From Acorus gramineus (Eukaryota > Streptophyta > Magnoliopsida > Acorales > Acoraceae), in NCBI GenBank assembly GCA_030737835.1, contig CM060856.1, positions 124,001 through 188,000 on the forward strand: a stretch of DNA of 64,000 bases, read 5' to 3'. Position numbers and translations under genes: made by a program. The notes beneath the pieces are model-generated. The model saw nothing but the letters and a program-made list of their open reading frames with translations. It was not told the origin of the DNA and did not search any database. Below are positions 58,599 to 64,000 of this stretch, piece by piece. Each line of letters opens with the position of its first letter. Within the stretch, counting starts at the first letter, position 1.

Positions 58599-58634
58599 AT
58601 CTCGATGGAAGGTCGCGCGTCGACCCGACTTCCG
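58599..58634 (+). other. Conserved 36-nt exon-like block in the plus-strand solo LTR
   Basis: Lies between acceptor ACCCTGTCTTGCAG (AG 58597-58598) and donor G|GTGAGT (GT 58635-58636). Shared frame: LDGRSRVDPTS. A leader donor CCTTG|GTAAGC is at 57568. The presumed intron 57568-58598 would contain the whole GC-rich tandem-repeat segment. Confidence 0.55.
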
Positions 58635-59684
58635 GTGAGTGGGACAACCCAATCCAGTTTGGGAGGCGCTACATGCACTTGGGCGTGTACCGTCCTCCCC
58701 TGGGGCACATAGTTAGTATTAACTGTTGTATTGTAATACATGTAAGCATGATGTGTGTGTAGAATGCATGCCACCCTAGACTTGTATGTTAGGGACTTGC
58801 ACCCTTAGGATTTGTGCATGAGCCGTGCATCCTATCACCTCGCTATCATGCTAGGAAAGCCCTAACCTATGCATGCGTCCTATTAGTTTGATTTATTTAT
58901 TTAACTGCAAACTTGTAATATTGTTAGCATGCTTTGGGGAATATAAGGGGGCCTTGCGAGGTCAACATTGAGACCCGGGTTAGGGTACTCCGTGTTCCTC
59001 GTTTGGTTGTCGGATGTCCTACATCGGGACCTCAGGTTACCCTCCCAATGTCTCTTTTCCTCATTTTTGTCTTATTTATTTCCCCGCATCTTGGTTATGC
59101 GCGCTGGAGGAATTCTGAACGAATTCAAGACATTAGAGTTGTAGAGATGTGCTGTCAGCGGATCCGAGTGGATGATATGCGATGCATAGGCTGTTCTGTT
59201 CCCTTCGTTGGATCCGTGTAGAGACTACCTCAGCGTTAGAAAGGTTGTCCCGTGCAGGGGCTCCCATCAGTAGGCACCTCCTGATTTGGTAGAAGGACTG
59301 TGCTGAATGTGGGGGTGGCCAAACGACCTACGAAGTGGGGAGAGACTACCGGTGGACCAAGGGTGACCAACAGCCTAGTCAATCCCAAGAGCCTATGTCA
59401 CCTATTGAGGGGTGAGGGTGAGGGTATAGTGGGCCGGCGATGCGACGACCCACAGGATTGTGTATGGATGATTATCAGCCCATTAAGTCCCAATACCCTT
59501 TGTCACCTATTGAGGGGTGAGGGTGAGGGTGTGGTGGTTCGGTGATGTAGCGAACCACCGGAGTTGTGATTCATTTTGCCACTTTGAGGCTTTTGCTATA
59601 AATTGTGATTAATATAAATTGTATGCATGGGTTGTGCTATTCACTGAGCGTGTGGCTCACCCCTCGCATAAAAATCTTTTTCAG

Positions 59685-59737
59685 TGATCACCGAGGAGGA
59701 CTTGAAGGAGGAGCTTCCCAAGCGACTACACCAGTAG
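59685..59737 (+). other. Conserved 53-nt exon-like block in the plus-strand solo LTR
   Basis: Acceptor AAATCTTTTTCAG (AG 59683-59684), ends at TAG 59735-59737. Shared frame: VITEEDLKEELPKRLHQ. In phase with 58599-58634 once joined. Confidence 0.55.
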
Positions 59738-60091
59738 CGGAGTAGCGCCACGTCCCTCGAGTTTTGAGGCCATCAACATCCTTCTCTTTGTTGTATGTAT
59801 ATATTTCTGTGCTTGGGCACCTAGTTTGGATTATGTATGGATTGTATTTGTGTGTATATGGACATGTTGGCTCTCACAGGACATATGATTACGTATCGAG
59901 TCTGTAGTATGTTTTGATTACAGATTCAGTCTTTTAGCTTCCGCATTTGGTGTATATATTATGTCAGCCCTGCTTTTATCTGTGTTGTCATTTTAGCTGT
60001 TGTGTGAGTATGTTATTGAACTCCTGTTTACTGATATCATATATACACTTGTCGCGTCCCGGGGACGGCCGCCCTGGGGCGTGATAGATCC

Positions 60092-62214
60092 AGATATAAA
60101 AAATATGAAACCATGCCTTCTAAATCCTCAAAAGTAAAATTTCGGATCAGCTCCTATGTGTTCTTCATAATTAAATACGATTCCGAAAATCAAAAATAGA
60201 TTTATATTATTGCATGAATAAAATTTTTGGAATTCGATCATGATTCTACACTATGCAAGGAAGAAGAAATACATTAATTAATGAAATCTCCACGATCCTC
60301 AAAAAAAAAAATTGACTTCCTTGTTAGAGGTTGTTATCAATTAAATGGTATAATAGGTAATGTCCTATTGTCACATCATGGGGCCTATAAGTTGGGGCCT
60401 AAAAAACATTATTGATTTAATAAAGATGTCACAGATTAACACTAATACTCAAAATTACATAAAACAAAACCAGATCTTTTTGCAACACCACCTTCTTGTG
60501 AAATCAACAATGTATATGCTTGTTAAAACTTATAAACTGTAAATTATAGCTTTTAGATTAAAATAAGCAGTTGTTGCATGTTTGTTTAAACTTATTGGAA
60601 CTTATTTAAATTAAAACAGCTTAAAAAGTCATAATCTCTAAGATGGGAAATGTGTGTTTTTTTTAGATTATAGCTTATAAAATACATTAAATTTTTTTCT
60701 TTTGAACACTTATGCCCTTAATCATTTTTACTAATAATATATGTATCTATTGTTTTACTATTATACTAAAAATTGCTGAGCCACTTTTTATCTTCTCAAT
60801 TTTTTTACTATTACAAAAAATAAATATTTATAAAACTAATTTCATATGTAAAAATCAATTTATTTTATTAAACATAAATCAATTTTTTACTTCTCCAATT
60901 TAGGGGTATTTTTTACAATTGTATAGTAAAAAATTATTTTACAACTTATTAAGCAAACATCCCCTACTATTTATTGATTGTTTTTAAACAGTTACAATAA
61001 ACATATCTATAACTTATTAGAAAAGTTACGATCTATAATTTATAAGTTATAATCTATAAATTTAAACTGTAACATATATGACTCATAGCCATGGCGAGAA
61101 CTATCCTAAAATCTCTTGAATGTGGTCCTTCACCTTTGCATTGACCCCAACAACAGAATTGGTTTGATAAAAACATGATCCCCTTTTAAATGTATGAAAG
61201 AGCAGGGCAACTCCAATGGAATAACAATACCAAACCCAGAAAGATGGTTGAAATAAAACTAAAAAATTAAAACTAAACCACCTATAGATCATTTAAAATC
61301 AATCCATCGAAAACCTCATCTTTCAAATTGATCAAGCATTAGAATATCAATTTCACTATATATATGATGGAAGAATGGTGGCCGAAGGGGTGATGGCACG
61401 GGGAGATTGGCGAGAGAGAGAGAGAGATGACACAGATTTAGAGAGAGAAAGAATTGACGGCGGTGCTGGGAGACCGGCGGTAGAGGGGGCGGAGAAGACC
61501 ATGCATCTGCAGGGCGATGGCTCTGGAAAACCATTGAGGGGAGTGAAACTCTTTAGATGGATTGAAAGGGTTTTCACGATATAAAAAATATATAATATGT
61601 TTAATTGGGTTTGGGTCAAACACGCACACCATCACAGGCCCGTTAGTAAACTTAGTGGGTTGGGTCATGGATAGTCTACAAAAGTGCTGATACAATGTAT
61701 TTTATAGTCTGTTTTATAATTTCATACGTTACGATAACATACTATATATTATAGTATATACCGCAGTAAATAGTGTATGGGGTTCTATCATAGTGTATGA
61801 TCCAAAAAAAAAAAATTTCATTTTTCATCATGAAAAAATACACTAATATATCCCATTATATACCTTATTTTATATAATAGCATGCACTTTAAAAAGTGAG
61901 TGCATAATTAAAAAAAAAAAAAAATGTGCATATATTTTTCCTAGTCCACATATATGGATTACCAATGCTTTTACTCCTGTTTGGATAAAGATATAAGGGT
62001 GGAATAGGTATAGATAAGAGTGAAATAACATAAAATGGTGTTTGTTTACTAGGAATTAGAGAGTACTAGGTATGCCAGATTATATTGGGATAACTGAGTA
62101 TAATAATTCTTGGGGTCCCCTCGGGCTATTCCTCGAAATGCATTCGATGTATATAAGTGGGGCTGCAGTCCAATCAAAACTTTTTCTATCCCGCTGACAG
62201 AACCATTTAAAAGT
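60092..62214. other. Intergenic, no gene recognised
   Basis: AT-rich with overlapping short frames. 61370-61560 is less AT-rich with a GA-repeat and open frames on both strands (61375-61584 plus, 61316-61534 minus) but no known motif. MITE-like ATAAGGGTGGAATAGGTATAG text starts near 61990. Confidence 0.45.
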
Positions 62215-62475
62215 GATATCTTCTTCTCTATATTATATGTTTGTCATGGTTTTTCTGATTTGCGTTACTTTTTCACGGTCATTAAAAAATTTCACCTTCT
62301 TTGCTCTCTCTTGAAAAGGAGTGATGACATCTTCTTTTTAATATATGTTTGTCATGGACGTTCTGTTTTTGGTTTTGATTTTTTCACGAGAGTCATTAAA
62401 AAACTTCCTCTTTCTGGTTTTGTTTGCGATGACATCTTTTTTATTTTTGGTTTTGATTTTTTCACAAGAAATTGC
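62215..62475 (+). repeat. Degenerate tandem repeat of about 110 bp, two and a half copies
   Basis: GATGACATCTTCTTTTTAATATATGTTTGTCATGG-like text (parts at 62215, 62322 and 62429) is followed each time by GATTTTTTCAC and usually CATTAAAAAA. No coding meaning is evident. Confidence 0.65.
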
Positions 62476-62808
62476 AGTGCCCTCCAACGGTGGGGAAGAC
62501 GTGCCCGGAGATATTGTTTGACCTTTTGTTTAATTAAGTCGATATTTATGATTTTAATTAAATGAGTATGATTTTTTAATTAAATGTGCACGGTTTTATC
62601 ATTTATAAATTAAGTTATAAATATTTATCTACACATTATTCACCTTTTATCTATTAGAAAAGCACTAAGTCTTTTAATTTTAAAAACCACAACAAAATTA
62701 GGTTTACAAAAATTTGACAAATTTGGTAGATCAAAGCACGCAAAAACGTTTTCCGAAAAGCAAATTCTGCCCCTAATGGTTCATGGCAGTCCACTCCAAA
62801 AATACGAC
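62476..62808. other. Intergenic, no gene seen
   Basis: AT-rich spacer. ACGAC at 62804-62808 is the expected 5-bp duplication of the LTR that begins next; its partner is beyond the window. Confidence 0.5.
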
Positions 62809-63559
62809 TGTCACGTCCCAGGGCAGCCGTTCCCGAGACGTGGCCATATATAATATCAATAATCAGCACAAGATGTCAACAATAACGCCAATAAAACATA
62901 CAAGGCTAACAAAACAATGATAACTGATAGCTCACTAAAAAATGGAAGCATAAAACATCACTAAGTCTGTAAACCAAAATATTATTACAGATTTGAATAC
63001 ACAATCATTATCCACTTAGAGCCAAGTCTAGTCCAAATAAAATAGAACCAGTGCAACACGCACGATTTATCAATACATAAATGACTATAGAACTGCTAAC
63101 AGCCTCGCACTCGCTAACCGCCAAACGAGACGCTTCCACGCACGCAAGACCACGCCACAGGGAAGCTCCAGTTTCATGCCCAACACCGCCCCTGTAGAAG
63201 AAACAGTGCACGAGGGGTGAGCTACAAGCTTAGTGAATGGATGGAAACCAAAGACCATCACAACAATTCAATACTAAGGCAATTTCCTTTCAAGAAAAAA
63301 CATGGGTAAAAACCCAGAGGATAATAAGGTCACGCGACGGCGCGACCATACTTCGCCCTCGCCCTCATTCCCGGAGGGAGGCTCTTGGGACACTCGGGGA
63401 GGAGCAACTGTTAACCATAACATATGATGTTACTGGATAACAGGATATAACAAGTCTATCCGCTACGGGGTAGAGATACACTACGATACCTCAAGCGTTA
63501 GGAGTAACATACCCAGAGTATACTCGATGGGTATAAAAGTCACGTGACTACATGACTTC

Positions 63560-63594
63560 AACTCACCCTCACCCTCACCCTCACCCTCACCTCT
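63560..63594. repeat. CCCTCA hexamer array
   Basis: Five or so CCCTCA units. Shorter arrays stand at the corresponding places of all related LTRs (35037, 43133, 51798, 59408 and 59518 in reverse). Confidence 0.85.
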
Positions 63595-63660
63595 AAGGGT
63601 AACAGGGGACTGTTGGGAGAAATTTGTCTGCTCTACACCCTTCGTCATCTGGTAGCCCTC

Positions 63661-63950
63661 TACCTGGTAGCCTCTATCTGGTATACTCCCATGATTAGTA
63701 CATCTGTCGAACGCGTTGATAGTACCTACAGATGGGAGCCCTCTGTCACGACAGCTTCAATACCGGACAACTTTGACACGGATCCGACGAAGGGGAGAAC
63801 GACTCGACACTCGTAATATCATTGGTTTAGTCCTTTCCCGGGTAGCATCTACCTTGTATACTCCCGTAATCAGTACATCTTGCCGCATGCATTGATAGTA
63901 CCTACAGGTGGGGGCCCTCTGTCAGGACAGCTACAACCCGGGGCGCTTCA
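63661..63950. repeat. Internal duplication of about 175 bp in the shorter LTR
   Basis: GTATACTCCCATGATTAGTA at 63681 and GTATACTCCCGTAATCAGTA at 63856 each precede GATAGTACCTACAG and CCCTCTGTCA. The inverted copy at 55.7-55.85 kb has only one such unit. Confidence 0.7.
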
Positions 63951-64000
63951 ACACGGACGATATTGGGAGGAAACATTCCATGTTCACAATGCAAACCCAA

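Larger units (their letters stand above)
56990..60086 (+). mobile_element. Solo LTR of the Tekay-like family, plus orientation
   Basis: 3097 bp, starting TGTTATATATGTGTCAC and ending GGGGCGTGATA (terminal CA changed to TA). The flanks GATCC at 56985-56989 and 60087-60091 are a perfect duplication. It is a reverse-complement relative of 51243-54345. It has the longest tandem arrays in its GC-rich part (57871-57985 and 58011-58245). Confidence 0.92.
62809..64000 (-). mobile_element. LTR of the shorter related Gypsy family, cut by the window end
   Basis: Begins TGTCACGTCCCAGGGCAG. Inverted copy of 55320-56694. Contains a CCCTCA array (63560-63594) and a tandem internal duplication at 63661-63950. 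Whether it is solo or part of an element cannot be judged here. Confidence 0.7.

Noticed and set aside
57596..58638. Repetitive frames such as 248, 262 and 265 codons
   Set aside because: Translations of the 25-bp and 66-bp tandem repeats; all frames are open.
61316..61619. Overlapping frames on both strands near 61.4 kb
   Set aside because: Explained by a GA/CT-rich stretch; no known motif or gene structure.

Overview
The window is nuclear DNA from a flowering plant. The evidence is one three-exon NAC transcription factor gene with plant splice sites, plus plant-type transposable elements (hAT, Ty1/Copia, Ty3/Gypsy of the Tekay/Del and Tat types, MITEs). The sequence does not fix the species. 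Most of the 64 kb is transposon DNA and only one convincing host gene is intact.

Layout. 1-2945: right part of a hAT transposon whose ZMYM1-like transposase is open except for two in-frame TGA codons. 2.9-14.1 kb: AT-rich intergenic DNA with a SINE-like head, a Copia gag relic, a possible two-exon gene fragment, several MITEs and a non-autonomous LTR element (7760-11217). 14392-15742: a NAC gene of the NST/SND secondary-wall subgroup. 15.7-25.4 kb: intergenic DNA with a Mutator-type MITE carrying a 9-bp target duplication, a MITE inside a MITE, and a Copia RNase H relic.

25436-54865 is a nested retrotransposon stack that can be ordered from target-site duplications. The host is a Tat-type Gypsy element on the minus strand (duplication CTTTG). 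Its integrase is split by a solo LTR at 32126-46067 (duplication ATCCC). That solo LTR is split by a nearly full-length Tekay/Del chromovirus at 34485-45685 (duplication GGTGA). The Tat 5' LTR is split by another solo LTR at 51243-54345 (duplication CTATG), beside its TATA box. Between the integrase and the 3' LTR, the Tat element carries two decayed intron-containing genes on the opposite strand. 55-64 kb holds two inverted LTR copies of a shorter related family and one more solo LTR of the 3.1-kb family (56990-60086, duplication GATCC).

The most unusual signal is inside the Tekay-family LTRs. All five copies contain a 36-nt block and a 53-nt block of unchanged length, at corresponding places, mostly flanked by splice consensus. 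Joined, the two blocks keep one reading frame that ends at the same TAG, and many differences between copies are synonymous. This suggests that the LTR specifies a spliced leader or a small protein. No AUG start was found for that frame, so a constrained RNA leader is equally possible.
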